Source of the DNA: Sedimentisphaerales bacterium
GTDB taxonomy: Bacteria > Planctomycetota > Phycisphaerae > Sedimentisphaerales > SM23-30
Length of the DNA: 64,000 nt
Reading direction: 5' to 3'
NCBI GenBank assembly: GCA_028281535.1
Contig: JANQJS010000003.1
Location: 124,001-188,000, forward strand
In this document: piece after piece, positions 16,444 to 25,491 of the stretch
Layout of the letters: every line of letters starts with the position of its first letter
Position numbering within the stretch: position 1 is the first letter of the stretch
Program-made: the position numbers and the translations under genes
Notes under the pieces: generated by a model
Database searches by the model: none
Told to the model about the DNA's origin: nothing
What the model saw: only the letters and a program-made list of their open reading frames with translations

Positions 16444-16950
16444 ATGATGATAGTTTGGTTAATATTATTGGTGGTGCTGAATTTGTTCTGGCTTTTTCTG
16501 GTGGCCTTTGGCATTCCAGGGAATTGGCTAATGCTTCTTTCAGTACTGGTTTTTACTTGGCTGGTCGAAGGGCAAGTGGCGTTTGATTCGATCATCTTAT
16601 GGGTGGTCGGTGGATTGGCGTTAGCAGGTGAGATTATCGAGATCGTTGCTGGAGTCCGAGGTGCCAAAAAGGGTGGTGCTAAAAAGTGGGGGAGTATTGG
16701 AGCTTTACTTGGCAGTTTTGTAGGGGCCATCGTGGGAACATCGATCTTTCCATTAATTGGAACACTCATTGGTATTGGTGTAGGTGCTTTTTTGGGAGCG
16801 GTTTTGTTAGAAACAATCACAGGGCGGAAATTAAAAGAATCCACCAAGGCAGGTGCCAGCGCAGGAGTCGGGCAAGTCATTGGAACAAGTACTAAATTAT
16901 TCATCGGTGTTGTCATTTGGCTGGTCATTGCAATCGCAGCTTTTTGGTAG
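16444..16950 (+). CDS. DUF456 family integral membrane protein
   Basis: The 168-residue protein matches DUF456: membrane helices near 1-22, 28-45 and 50-70, a Gly-rich middle (GAKKWGSIGALLGSFVGAIV, followed by FPLIGTLIGIGVGAFLGAVL) and a final helix. DUF456 proteins have no known biochemical role. The gene stands alone between the phosphoesterase gene (divergent) and a 379-bp gap. Confidence 0.85.
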   Translation: MMIVWLILLVVLNLFWLFLVAFGIPGNWLMLLSVLVFTWLVEGQVAFDSIILWVVGGLALAGEIIEIVAGVRGAKKGGAKKWGSIGALLGSFVGAIVGTSIFPLIGTLIGIGVGAFLGAVLLETITGRKLKESTKAGASAGVGQVIGTSTKLFIGVVIWLVIAIAAFW

Positions 16951-17329
16951 AAGGTCATATCGCCATAATATAAGTTGGGTTTGTGAGAGTGTATACGAAA
17001 AATCTTTAGCATGATGCCTGCAGGGCAGTCCACTGTTTATACAAATTTCTATGAATAAATTGGTTATGACGTTCATACAAAAGTTGGGGAAAAGTATTGA
17101 GTTTACATACTATTTTTAGTACTATAGACGGCCTACTACTACCTTACGCTATAATCCCATAATGACTTAATAGATAAAGGTGTAGTTCTTGCTTATCCAG
17201 CTAACATTCCCAGATTAATTGCCTGCGGCGATTCTGCGCACATTCTTTGTCTATTAATCTCAAAATTTGCAAAACTAGTGTTCTCTTTTACATATTAAAT
17301 TGGTTGATGACTTTTATTAAGGAGATATC
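16951..17329. other. Intergenic region before the first LamG gene
   Basis: This 379-bp AT-rich stretch holds no open reading frame that I can support. It contains a short palindrome around GCCTGCAGGGC (about 17018-17028) and a weak promoter-like pair near 17270-17300, and ends in AAGGAG in front of the ATG at 17330. Confidence 0.5.
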
Positions 17330-20185
17330 ATGATAACCAACCCTCGTTCATTACTGCGATTTTGTATTGCCTTTTTGTTTTGTGCGTTGAGCGTTCAAAT
17401 GGCTTATGCGGCGTTAGAGCCCAGCGAAGATTTCGGCGCTTATTATACTAAGCTGGATACCGGAGCCGATTTTGAAAGGATTTATCGTGCCGGAAAATTT
17501 GTCGATATCATCGTTGAATTGGGTGAAGACAATGGCAAGCTTGTATTCTGGTGTGGCACGAGTTTCTTGCCATACTGGGAAACTCCAGAAGGAAAATGGT
17601 CTTTGGATGAACTCGTTCCACGAAAAGGTGACGGTCCTAAAGAGCGTCCTGATGATGTGAACTCTTTTTCGGTTGTTAAAATTATTGAAAGCTCTGAAGA
17701 ACAGGTCGTTGTTCACTGGCGTTATTTGCCCGTGTTTGGTGCAGGTAATCCAAAAACAGGTGTATCTGCAACAAAATTTGTGGACGAATATTTTTATGTC
17801 AAGCCGGATGGTAGCGTGTTACGTACGGTTAAAAAGGGGACAGAAAAAGTTCTTGATTGGGTTGATGAAGATAATTTTTCAAGTTACCGTTTTAACTTAA
17901 AGAAAAACGGTATTTCAAAAGCCTCTGTCAAGATTGGAAAACCTTCAGGTAGCGATAAGAAAGTCAGTGGTAGTGTTGTGGTTTCAAAAGTGGCCGCCAA
18001 GCCAGTTGCCTGGTGGACATTTGATGAAGGCCAGGGAGAGCAGGCGAGCGAAAGTCTCAGTGGGAAATCACAAACCATTACCGGTAACAAGAGCCTTTGG
18101 CGTAAAGGTGTTTCCGGGACATCGCTGCAGTTTGATGGTTATAATACGAAGATTGAAGTGCCTGCCAGTCAAGCTCCAAAGATTTCATCAGCGATTACCT
18201 TGGAAGGTTGGGTCGCTTTAGGGGCTTATCCATGGAACTGGACACCCATCGTTCAGCAGATGAAAGATGTGCCTGAAGAAATTGATACAACGCAAGGGCA
18301 AAGTGGTGCGTTAACGGGAGAAGATGGCCGCGAAGCCTATGAAGAATCAGTAGAGAGTAGTCCTTTCAATGATTATTTTGTGAAATATAAATATGAAGAT
18401 GACTATGGCTATTTTTTAGGAATCAATGGTGATGGCAACCCTGGTTTGAAGTTGCGTGTGGATGGTAAGTGGCAGGAGTTAACCGGTAAGAAAGTACTTG
18501 AGCGTCGTCAGTGGTATCATTTGGCGGGAACCTATGACAAAAAAACAGGTACGATGTCTGTTTATGTCGATGGTGAATTGGTTGGACAAAAAACCATCGC
18601 TAAAGGGAATATCGAGCTATCGAGTAAGCCTCTTAAAATTGGTCAGGGTAAAGAGCGTCGTCAGATCAATCCGGTTCGTGCCAATACTTTTCCCGGGCAA
18701 TTTTCTGTCGATGGTTTATTGGATGAAGTACGAATTTACGATGTCGCATTAACAGCTAATCAAGTTGCCTCCAATTTCAAAGCGTATGACAAAAATACTC
18801 CTATTGAAATGGATCAGCGTGTATTGCCTAAAGGACGTAATTCAGGTGAATTTGGTGCTTACTATACGCACTTGAGTTACTATGATGTTTGGGATAATCT
18901 CTGGCGTTTTGGTGAACATCCTGATGTGGTCGTTGAGTTTGATGAGTCACCAGCGAAGTTTGTTTTCTGGCGTGGTGTGAGTTACATTCCTATGTTGGTC
19001 AATGATTTGGCTCAATGGTACAGTAACGAATTTAATGAAACCTGGAGTACTTCAGGTGGTGCCGGTTGCCAGGAGCCGATGTCAGATAAGCAAAGTTATC
19101 ATAACCATGCGAAGATTATTGAAAATACGCCAGCTCGTACCGTTGTTCAATGGCGTTTTCCATTGGTTGATGTGCAGCACATCATGGCGAACTTCGATGA
19201 CAATACTGGTTGGTCTGACTGGAGTGAATGGACTTATTACATTTATCCTGATGGTGTTGGTTGTAAATACTTGCAACTCTTTACGCATGGGTTCCGTAAT
19301 CACGAATGGCAGGAATCGATGGCGATCTTTGGTCCTGACCAGCATCCTGAGCAGATCATTGAGAAAAAGGGTGCTGTGACGATGATTAATCTGGAAGGCG
19401 AATCAGAAAGTTATGACTGGCTTAAGCTACCTCCGAACAGTGTTGAAGAGCCTGCGGGTGCTTGTATTCAGCATATTAACTATACGGGTGAGTATGATCC
19501 TGTGACCATTTCGGATCCATTCTTATGGAATGGTGTCTATGGCGGTGAGTTGACCTCATATTCTGTGTTTCCAACTTGGAACCACTGGCCTGTCGCTCAG
19601 CTTCCTTCCGATGGTCGTTATGCGAACTTTCCTGATCGTACATCGCATAGTTCACTGACGCATTTGTTTCCGCAATTTTATGAAGATGTTGAAACGGGTC
19701 CCAAGCCATATTATTCTAAAATATTCTTAGAGGGTATGCTTAAAACTACGCAGGCTGAATTGATTGGTCTGGCCAAGTCCTGGCAGTATGCACCAAAGAT
19801 TTCAAATAATATGGTCGAGACCATCCAAAGTGTTGGTTACGATCGTGCGCAGCGTGCTTATATCCTTAAAGTGATGCGTGAAGTTGAAGAAGAAGGCAAT
19901 GATGACGACGACGAAGAAGACGATGAGGAGGATGAAGAAGACGAAGAAGGTCCTGGCATGGCCGCTGGATTCAGAATCAATGCCAGTAAGTCTTATCCTT
20001 TTGTTAATGGTTGTTTTGTTATTCGAAGCTACAATGATAAAACGCCTCTGGCCGCCTTTATTGATGGCAAGCCCGTGAAGACGCGTCAGGGTGATACCCG
20101 CAATACCGATGGTCAATGGGATAAAGTGATTTGGGTCGAAGCGAAGATGAACAAACCATTTGTTCTTACCTTTGAGCCTGAATAA
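17330..20185 (+). CDS. Giant secreted LamG-domain protein, paralogue A
   Basis: The 951-residue protein starts after a strong AAGGAG site. A signal peptide (about 1-27, ending AYA) is followed by module 1 (about 34-190: FGAYYTKLDTGADF ... VVHWRYLP) and a LamG/concanavalin-like domain (about 224-500, beginning AWWTFDEGQG and containing RRQWYHLAGTYDKKTG and VDGLLDEVRIYD). A second copy of the module (about 505-690: FGAYYTHLSYYDVWDNLWR ... TVVQWRFP), an Asp/Glu tract (about 852-875) and a C-terminal beta domain ending TFEPE complete it. LamG domains usually bind glycans or proteins; the repeated module is unknown to me. Its nearest relative is the next gene; both have strong terminators and are probably transcribed separately. 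No anchor or sorting signal is seen. Confidence 0.85.
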   Translation: MITNPRSLLRFCIAFLFCALSVQMAYAALEPSEDFGAYYTKLDTGADFERIYRAGKFVDIIVELGEDNGKLVFWCGTSFLPYWETPEGKWSLDELVPRKGDGPKERPDDVNSFSVVKIIESSEEQVVVHWRYLPVFGAGNPKTGVSATKFVDEYFYVKPDGSVLRTVKKGTEKVLDWVDEDNFSSYRFNLKKNGISKASVKIGKPSGSDKKVSGSVVVSKVAAKPVAWWTFDEGQGEQASESLSGKSQTITGNKSLWRKGVSGTSLQFDGYNTKIEVPASQAPKISSAITLEGWVALGAYPWNWTPIVQQMKDVPEEIDTTQGQSGALTGEDGREAYEESVESSPFNDYFVKYKYEDDYGYFLGINGDGNPGLKLRVDGKWQELTGKKVLERRQWYHLAGTYDKKTGTMSVYVDGELVGQKTIAKGNIELSSKPLKIGQGKERRQINPVRANTFPGQFSVDGLLDEVRIYDVALTANQVASNFKAYDKNTPIEMDQRVLPKGRNSGEFGAYYTHLSYYDVWDNLWRFGEHPDVVVEFDESPAKFVFWRGVSYIPMLVNDLAQWYSNEFNETWSTSGGAGCQEPMSDKQSYHNHAKIIENTPARTVVQWRFPLVDVQHIMANFDDNTGWSDWSEWTYYIYPDGVGCKYLQLFTHGFRNHEWQESMAIFGPDQHPEQIIEKKGAVTMINLEGESESYDWLKLPPNSVEEPAGACIQHINYTGEYDPVTISDPFLWNGVYGGELTSYSVFPTWNHWPVAQLPSDGRYANFPDRTSHSSLTHLFPQFYEDVETGPKPYYSKIFLEGMLKTTQAELIGLAKSWQYAPKISNNMVETIQSVGYDRAQRAYILKVMREVEEEGNDDDDEEDDEEDEEDEEGPGMAAGFRINASKSYPFVNGCFVIRSYNDKTPLAAFIDGKPVKTRQGDTRNTDGQWDKVIWVEAKMNKPFVLTFEPE

Positions 20186-20210
20186 TGATTATGTAGCATT
20201 CTAAATTTAG

Positions 20211-20246
20211 AAGGCCTTTAGCATATTTGCTAAGGGCCTTTTTTTT
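20211..20246 (+). terminator. Rho-independent terminator after LamG paralogue A
   Basis: AAGGCCTTTAGCA pairs with TGCTAAGGGCCTT (one bulged G) and is followed by a run of T residues to 20246. Confidence 0.92.
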
Positions 20247-20638
20247 AGACCTTGTATGTCTCTAGCGAAGTATTAGGGGCAGGTATGTCAGTCGTGTAGG
20301 GCAGAGACAATGGTTGATTGTTGCCACAGGCAAATAAAGTGATTTTTCATGTTCCAACTGGTGTAGATTTAAGTAGTTATAGGGCCTTGTTTTCTCGTTG
20401 GAATTTGATTGCACTTTTGGAGGTTTTCATCTATTCTTTTGGATCGTTAGCTACCCCAATTTGACGAACTCAAAATTGTTTTAAGATAAGATTGTCCACC
20501 TGCTTAGACGTTCAGTTTGAAAAGATTTTATATTGATAATTCGTTGTTTGGCACAAGATATATCGATAGGTTTATCTTGTTTACCAAAGTTATTGAATAA
20601 GTGTGAAATAAGAAATTGAGTTTTGTTAAGGAGAAACC
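20247..20638. other. Intergenic region between LamG paralogues A and B
   Basis: The stretch has no supported gene. An inverted pair AAGATA...TATCTT lies near 20547-20576 and could be an operator. The region ends with TTAAGGAG before the ATG, resembling the leader of paralogue A. Confidence 0.4.
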
Positions 20639-23518
20639 ATGATGCCCCTTTCCCGTTTTACCCACCGTTTGATTCTTATGATGGTCTGTTCGCTATCAGG
20701 TATTCAATTAACGCATGCGGCGTTAACGCCCTGTGAAGATTTTGGTGCTTATTATACCAAGTTAGATACTGGTGCTGATTTTGAAAAATATTATCGTGCC
20801 GGAGAGTTCACTGATGTCGTTGTCGATATGGGCAAAGACAATGGGCAGCTCATTTTCTGGCGGGGGACCAGTTATCTTCCGATGTGGAAAACGGCAAAAG
20901 GAGAATGGATGCTGGATGAACTGATTAAACGAAAAGGTGATGGTCCAAAAAAGCGTCCCGATAAAGTGAATCTGTTTTCGGTTGTCAAAATTATTGAAAG
21001 CAATAATGAGCAAGTTGTGATTCACTGGCGTTACTTGCCAGAGTTTGGTGATGGCAATCCCAAAACGGGTGTTGCTTCGACGAAATTTGTGGATGAATAT
21101 TTTTATATTCAACCAGATGGCAGTATCAAACGTACATTGAAAAAAGGTACGACCAAGCTTTTAGATTGGGTCGACCCTGATAACATTTCAGTGTATGAGT
21201 TTAATCTAAAACTCAACGGCATTTCTAAAGCTTCAGTTAAAAAGGGCAAGGCGTCAGGCAAAGATAAAAAAGTAGAAGGCAATGCGATTGTTTCTAAAGT
21301 TGCTATTGATCCTGTGGCTTGGTGGAAATTTGATGAAGGCATGGGCGACATGGCAAAAGAAAGTGTCAAAGGCCAAAAAAGAGATATTGCTGGTGGCAAA
21401 AGCCTCTGGCGTCAAGGTGTCTCTGGTACGGCTTTGCAGTTTGATGGTTACAAAACCAAAATCGAACTGCCTGCCAAACATGCTCCCAAAATTAAATCGG
21501 CGATTACCCTGGAAGGTTGGGCTGTATTAGGTTCTTATCCTTGGAACTGGGTTCCGATTGTTCAGCAATCGACCGATGTGCCAGAAGAAATCGAACAATT
21601 TCGTCGTGAACTAGAGGAAGGTGAAGATCCAGATGACGCGTATAGCGTTCAATATAAATATGAAGATGATCATGGTTACTTCTTGGGTATCAATGGCGAT
21701 GGCTTTGCTGGTATGAAAATTCGTGTAGGCGGCAAATGGGAAGAACTCACGGCCAACACCTTTATGGAACGTCGTCAGTGGTATCATATCGTTGGTACCT
21801 ATGATAAGAAGACGGGTAAGATGTCGATCTATGTTGATGGTCAGTTGTCTGGGCAAAAGACTGTTGCAAAAACCAATATCGAAACCGCTTCTGATAAGCC
21901 ATTAAAAATTGGTCAAGGTAAAATGCGTCGCCAGATTAATCCTGTGCGAGAAAATACCTTTCCTGGTCAATATTCCTTTGATGGTTTGATTGACGAAGTG
22001 CGTATTTATGATTCTGCTTTATCTGATGGTCAGGTGGCGGCCAATTATAGTGCTTATCGTAAAATCGCCGTGGATATGGACAAACGTGTTTTGCCTGCTG
22101 GTAAAAATACGGGTGAGTTTGGCGCTTACTATACCCATTTGAAATTCTATGATGTGTGGGATAACCTCTGGCGTTTTGGTGATCATCCAGACGTGGTGGT
22201 TGAGTTTGCCGATTCGCCAGCGAAGTTTGTTTTCTGGCGTGGTGTAAGTTTCATTACGATGATGGTAAACGACAAAGCACAATGGTACAGCAACGAATTT
22301 AATGAAACCTGGGAAACCTCAGGCGGTGCTGGTTGCCAGGAACCGATGTCAGATAAACAGAGTTGGCATAATCATGCTAAGATTATTGAAAACACCCCAG
22401 CTCGCAGTGTTGTGCAATGGCGTTTTCCATTGGTTGATGTTCAACATGTGATGGCCAATTACGATGAAGAATCTGGTTGGTGTGACTGGAGTGAATGGAC
22501 TTATTACATTTATCCAGATGGCGTTGCCGCGAAATATATGCAGCTCTTTACTCATGGCAATCGCAATCACGAATGGCAGGAATCGATGGCGATCTTTGGT
22601 CCTGACCAGCATCCTGAACAAATCATTGAAACCAAAGGTGCGGTGACGATGGTGACTTTGGATGGCGAATATAAAACCTACGATTGGGTCAATGGTCCGC
22701 CACCTTCTGTTGATGAACCAGCTGGTGCATGTATTCAGTACATTAACTATACAGGAGAATATGATCCTGTGACAATTACCGATCCATTTGAAGGCACCAA
22801 TGTGTATGGTGGTGAATTAACCCCTTATGCCGTTTTTCCAACCTGGAACCATTGGCCTGTTGCTCAACTGCCTTCCGATGGTCGTTATGCCAGCTTCCCT
22901 GACCGTACATCACACAGTTCTTTGACCCACGTCTATCCTCCAATTTATGAATATGTGGTCGATGATCCTGTACCTTTCTATTCTAAAATTATGCTCGAAG
23001 GGATGCTCAAAACCAAGCCACTTGAATTGGTGGATCTGGCCAAGTCCTGGCAGTATGCTCCGAAGATTTCTAATCTTACTGGATTCCAGGGAATTGGTTA
23101 TGATCGTGCTCAACGTGCTTATATCTTCAAAGTAATGAAGCCGGAAGAAGATGGCGATGAGTTGGCCCGAGCCGAATTGGAAGAAGAAGGCGAAGATGAA
23201 GGTGAAGATGAGGGCGATGAGGAGGAAGAACATGATGAACAAGGTGACGACGACGAAGGTGAGGAAGAAGACGAGGAGGAGGAAGACTCTCAAGCCCTTG
23301 GTTTCCGTGTGAATGCCAGCAAAACCTTTCCGTTTGTAAATGGTTGTTTTGTCTTGAAAGATTGGAACAACAAAGATGATGTGAGCATTTGGGTGGATGA
23401 TACCCTTGTCGATATCAAACAAGGTAACGTGCGTAATACCCGTGGCCAATGGGATAAACTCATCTGGCTTGAAAAAACAGCCTCCAAACCATTTACGGTT
23501 ACGTTTGAACTTCAATAA
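20639..23518 (+). CDS. Giant secreted LamG-domain protein, paralogue B
   Basis: The 959-residue protein has the same order as paralogue A: signal peptide (about 1-28), module 1 (about 35-190), LamG (about 220-485, beginning AWWKFDEGMG), module 2 (about 491-680), a hyperacidic tract and a C-terminal beta domain. The acidic tract (about residues 835-884) is roughly twice as long as in A and almost only Asp, Glu and Gly. Long segments are nearly identical to A (for example AIFGPDQHPEQIIE and WNHWPVAQLPSDGRYA), so the pair arose by tandem duplication. A sharp terminator follows. The likely location is the cell surface or medium; the ligand is unknown. Confidence 0.85.
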   Translation: MMPLSRFTHRLILMMVCSLSGIQLTHAALTPCEDFGAYYTKLDTGADFEKYYRAGEFTDVVVDMGKDNGQLIFWRGTSYLPMWKTAKGEWMLDELIKRKGDGPKKRPDKVNLFSVVKIIESNNEQVVIHWRYLPEFGDGNPKTGVASTKFVDEYFYIQPDGSIKRTLKKGTTKLLDWVDPDNISVYEFNLKLNGISKASVKKGKASGKDKKVEGNAIVSKVAIDPVAWWKFDEGMGDMAKESVKGQKRDIAGGKSLWRQGVSGTALQFDGYKTKIELPAKHAPKIKSAITLEGWAVLGSYPWNWVPIVQQSTDVPEEIEQFRRELEEGEDPDDAYSVQYKYEDDHGYFLGINGDGFAGMKIRVGGKWEELTANTFMERRQWYHIVGTYDKKTGKMSIYVDGQLSGQKTVAKTNIETASDKPLKIGQGKMRRQINPVRENTFPGQYSFDGLIDEVRIYDSALSDGQVAANYSAYRKIAVDMDKRVLPAGKNTGEFGAYYTHLKFYDVWDNLWRFGDHPDVVVEFADSPAKFVFWRGVSFITMMVNDKAQWYSNEFNETWETSGGAGCQEPMSDKQSWHNHAKIIENTPARSVVQWRFPLVDVQHVMANYDEESGWCDWSEWTYYIYPDGVAAKYMQLFTHGNRNHEWQESMAIFGPDQHPEQIIETKGAVTMVTLDGEYKTYDWVNGPPPSVDEPAGACIQYINYTGEYDPVTITDPFEGTNVYGGELTPYAVFPTWNHWPVAQLPSDGRYASFPDRTSHSSLTHVYPPIYEYVVDDPVPFYSKIMLEGMLKTKPLELVDLAKSWQYAPKISNLTGFQGIGYDRAQRAYIFKVMKPEEDGDELARAELEEEGEDEGEDEGDEEEEHDEQGDDDEGEEEDEEEEDSQALGFRVNASKTFPFVNGCFVLKDWNNKDDVSIWVDDTLVDIKQGNVRNTRGQWDKLIWLEKTASKPFTVTFELQ

Positions 23519-23544
23519 GAATTATTCTTAAATAGATGATTGAT

Positions 23545-23580
23545 AAGGCCTTCGGTAATGCATACTGAAGGCCTTTTTTT
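23545..23580 (+). terminator. Rho-independent terminator after LamG paralogue B
   Basis: AAGGCCTTCGGT (23545-23556) pairs with ACTGAAGGCCTT (23564-23575), followed by T residues to 23580. Confidence 0.92.
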
Positions 23581-23662
23581 ATAACTTTTCGGAATTGCAA
23601 TACGTCAGAGTTGGGGATATCCTATCTTGAAGAGGTTGCAGACATTTTCTGGAGGTAATATC

Positions 23663-24751
23663 ATGTTTCTAATCAGTCGATATTTCAGGATAATATTTGT
23701 TTTGGTCGTTGGATTATTTTTTCAAACGTTTGTGTTGGGAAGTGAGCAAGCAGGCCCTCTTGAAGAGCAAATTCAATTACTTCAAACTAAGATCGACCAG
23801 AAGGGTGGTTTTGGTATTGTTGGAAAGGTTGAATTTGAAGATGGGAAAAAAATAAACGGGGGCACTGATGTACAAATTAACTATCATAGTGATGGGGATC
23901 GTCCTGCTAAAATAAATGATGATGGTTGGTTTTATTTCTATGTTCCCTTAGAAAGGTCTTATACGGGTGCTGGTGGTAAAGTCACTATTCGTGCATTTGG
24001 CTATCGTCCCATTGAAGATGAGATTAATCTAGCCGATGGCAAGGTGCACCAATTAAAGTATAAACTAACAAAGTTACCTGATTCTGATTTGTCTGCTGTA
24101 AATGGTGTAATCTTGGACGAATCTCAAAATCCTGTAGATGGTGCTAACGTAACGTTATTCTATCCTTTTACTAATCATGGTATAGGAAATCATCCGGTGC
24201 TTACCTATAAGACTGGTGTAGATGGTGTATATAAGTTTGAAGGACTCGAGCCCGCAAAATTTAGGTTTTATGCTGAAGGTTCGAATGGCGCATTTAATCG
24301 AAGAATGTTTACTCCTAAGCGAGGAGAAAATATTCTACAGGAGATGACGATTTTCGCTATCCGAAAGTTGACATTGGATTATGTGTATCAGGCCAATGGA
24401 ACCCGGGACTTTCTATATGGCGACTTACGTTACGGCCGAATCGAATGGTCAGAAAGGCAAGGAGGCTTAGATTTTTCTGAGGCCAGAATTGAGCGTAATG
24501 ATCATGATACCTATCGAGATCTTGAAATGTATAGAGATTATAACAAAATTGCCCTTGTCTTCAGAGTTCTCTATGTGTCGGACTCAAATGGATTTTATGA
24601 TGCAGGTCTAGTCGACTTGAGTGAAATCATCGAAGCAAAGCCTGAAGGTTATTCAAGTAATGCCGCACCTTGTATATTGGGACATACCTATGTCGTAAAA
24701 ACCTATGAAGGCCACTATGCAAAGTTTAAGGTTATTGAGATAAACCCATAG
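23663..24751 (+). CDS. Secreted protein with carboxypeptidase-regulatory-like beta domains
   Basis: The ATG at 23663 is chosen because CTGGAGGT lies 7 bp upstream and the protein then opens with a signal peptide (about 1-25); the longer frame from 23627 lacks both. Residues about 45-145 and 150-235 each look like a CarboxypepD_reg/Cna-B type beta sandwich (AVNGVILDESQNPVDGANVTLFYP ... DGVYKFEGLEPAKFRFYAEG, given here in two pieces of a longer block). Residues 240-362 form a separate domain that I do not recognise, with Tyr/Asp-rich strands. A surface or matrix role is inferred. It is a single gene between LamG paralogue B and the zinc-ribbon gene. Confidence 0.7.
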   Translation: MFLISRYFRIIFVLVVGLFFQTFVLGSEQAGPLEEQIQLLQTKIDQKGGFGIVGKVEFEDGKKINGGTDVQINYHSDGDRPAKINDDGWFYFYVPLERSYTGAGGKVTIRAFGYRPIEDEINLADGKVHQLKYKLTKLPDSDLSAVNGVILDESQNPVDGANVTLFYPFTNHGIGNHPVLTYKTGVDGVYKFEGLEPAKFRFYAEGSNGAFNRRMFTPKRGENILQEMTIFAIRKLTLDYVYQANGTRDFLYGDLRYGRIEWSERQGGLDFSEARIERNDHDTYRDLEMYRDYNKIALVFRVLYVSDSNGFYDAGLVDLSEIIEAKPEGYSSNAAPCILGHTYVVKTYEGHYAKFKVIEINP

Positions 24752-24861
24752 AGTACTCTTTTCATATATTTGCATCAGTGAGGGAATCTCGATATAATAG
24801 TGAACTGAATTGCTAAATTGTCGTACTATTCATGTCAATGTAGTTTAGTAAGGAATCTATC

Positions 24862-25479
24862 ATGACATTCCGTAACAGCCTTTTATTAGGTTTTGGTTTA
24901 CTATTGTCGATAAATGTATCACTATTTGCTCAGGGGGATTCTGTAAATCCCCCTTGTGTTGTGTGCAATCACTCCGTTTCAGATGGCGTGCAGCCGATCC
25001 AGTATAAAGGGCGTCAGGTACATGTATGTACAGGTAAATGTCAGGAGCACTGGCTTGCTGAACCTGATCGCCATTTCGCTAAAATGCAATCTCGCAGTGC
25101 GTTATTTGATGAAAAGAGTGTGAATGAAAATCCAGTGAATTATGGTTGGCTCTATTTTGGATTTTACATGCTGGCAGGAATGATATTTGGTGGACTCTGT
25201 GGATTTCAAGCGTTAGGAAAAGGGTTAGATCCTCAGTTCTGGTTTTTGATCGGGTTGTTTTTTAATGTGATTGCTTACGTGATGATTTCTACGACACCAA
25301 AAGGGGATTTATCGGGTTTGCCGGCAGGGGTGCCTGCGGGATTTGGGAAAATTCCTTCGACCGTTTTGCCGATCCAATGTCCGCATTGTGATCAGAAGGT
25401 TCATCCAAGTGCTCGTTATTGTAGTGGCTGTCAAGTTAAGTTAGAACCTAAAATCGAATCTGAAACCTCTCGCATCTAA
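24862..25479 (+). CDS. Membrane protein with YHS-like metal-binding domain and C-terminal zinc ribbon
   Basis: The 205-residue protein has a signal peptide (about 1-23). A Cys-rich segment follows (PPCVVCNHSVSDG ... VHVCTGKCQEHW, about 29-70) that resembles YHS/TRASH metal-sensing domains. Two membrane helices (about 92-112 and 120-142) come next, then a zinc ribbon with CPHC and CSGC pairs (about 173-195). It ends 12 bp before the flavoprotein-ferredoxin gene and probably forms an operon with it. The metal or electron-transfer role is inferred from the cysteines and this neighbour. Confidence 0.7.
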   Translation: MTFRNSLLLGFGLLLSINVSLFAQGDSVNPPCVVCNHSVSDGVQPIQYKGRQVHVCTGKCQEHWLAEPDRHFAKMQSRSALFDEKSVNENPVNYGWLYFGFYMLAGMIFGGLCGFQALGKGLDPQFWFLIGLFFNVIAYVMISTTPKGDLSGLPAGVPAGFGKIPSTVLPIQCPHCDQKVHPSARYCSGCQVKLEPKIESETSRI

Positions 25480-25491
25480 CAGGAAAACTAT

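Noticed and set aside
20330-20480. Weak plus-strand frame reading VIFHVPTGVDLSSYRAL as a transposase remnant
   Set aside because: There is no start, no flanking inverted repeat, and the resemblance to IS66-type proteins is too weak to support.
22910-23515. Long minus-strand open frame opposite LamG paralogue B
   Set aside because: It is the complement of the acidic tract; runs of Phe/Leu/Ile result from the GAA/GAT-rich coding strand.
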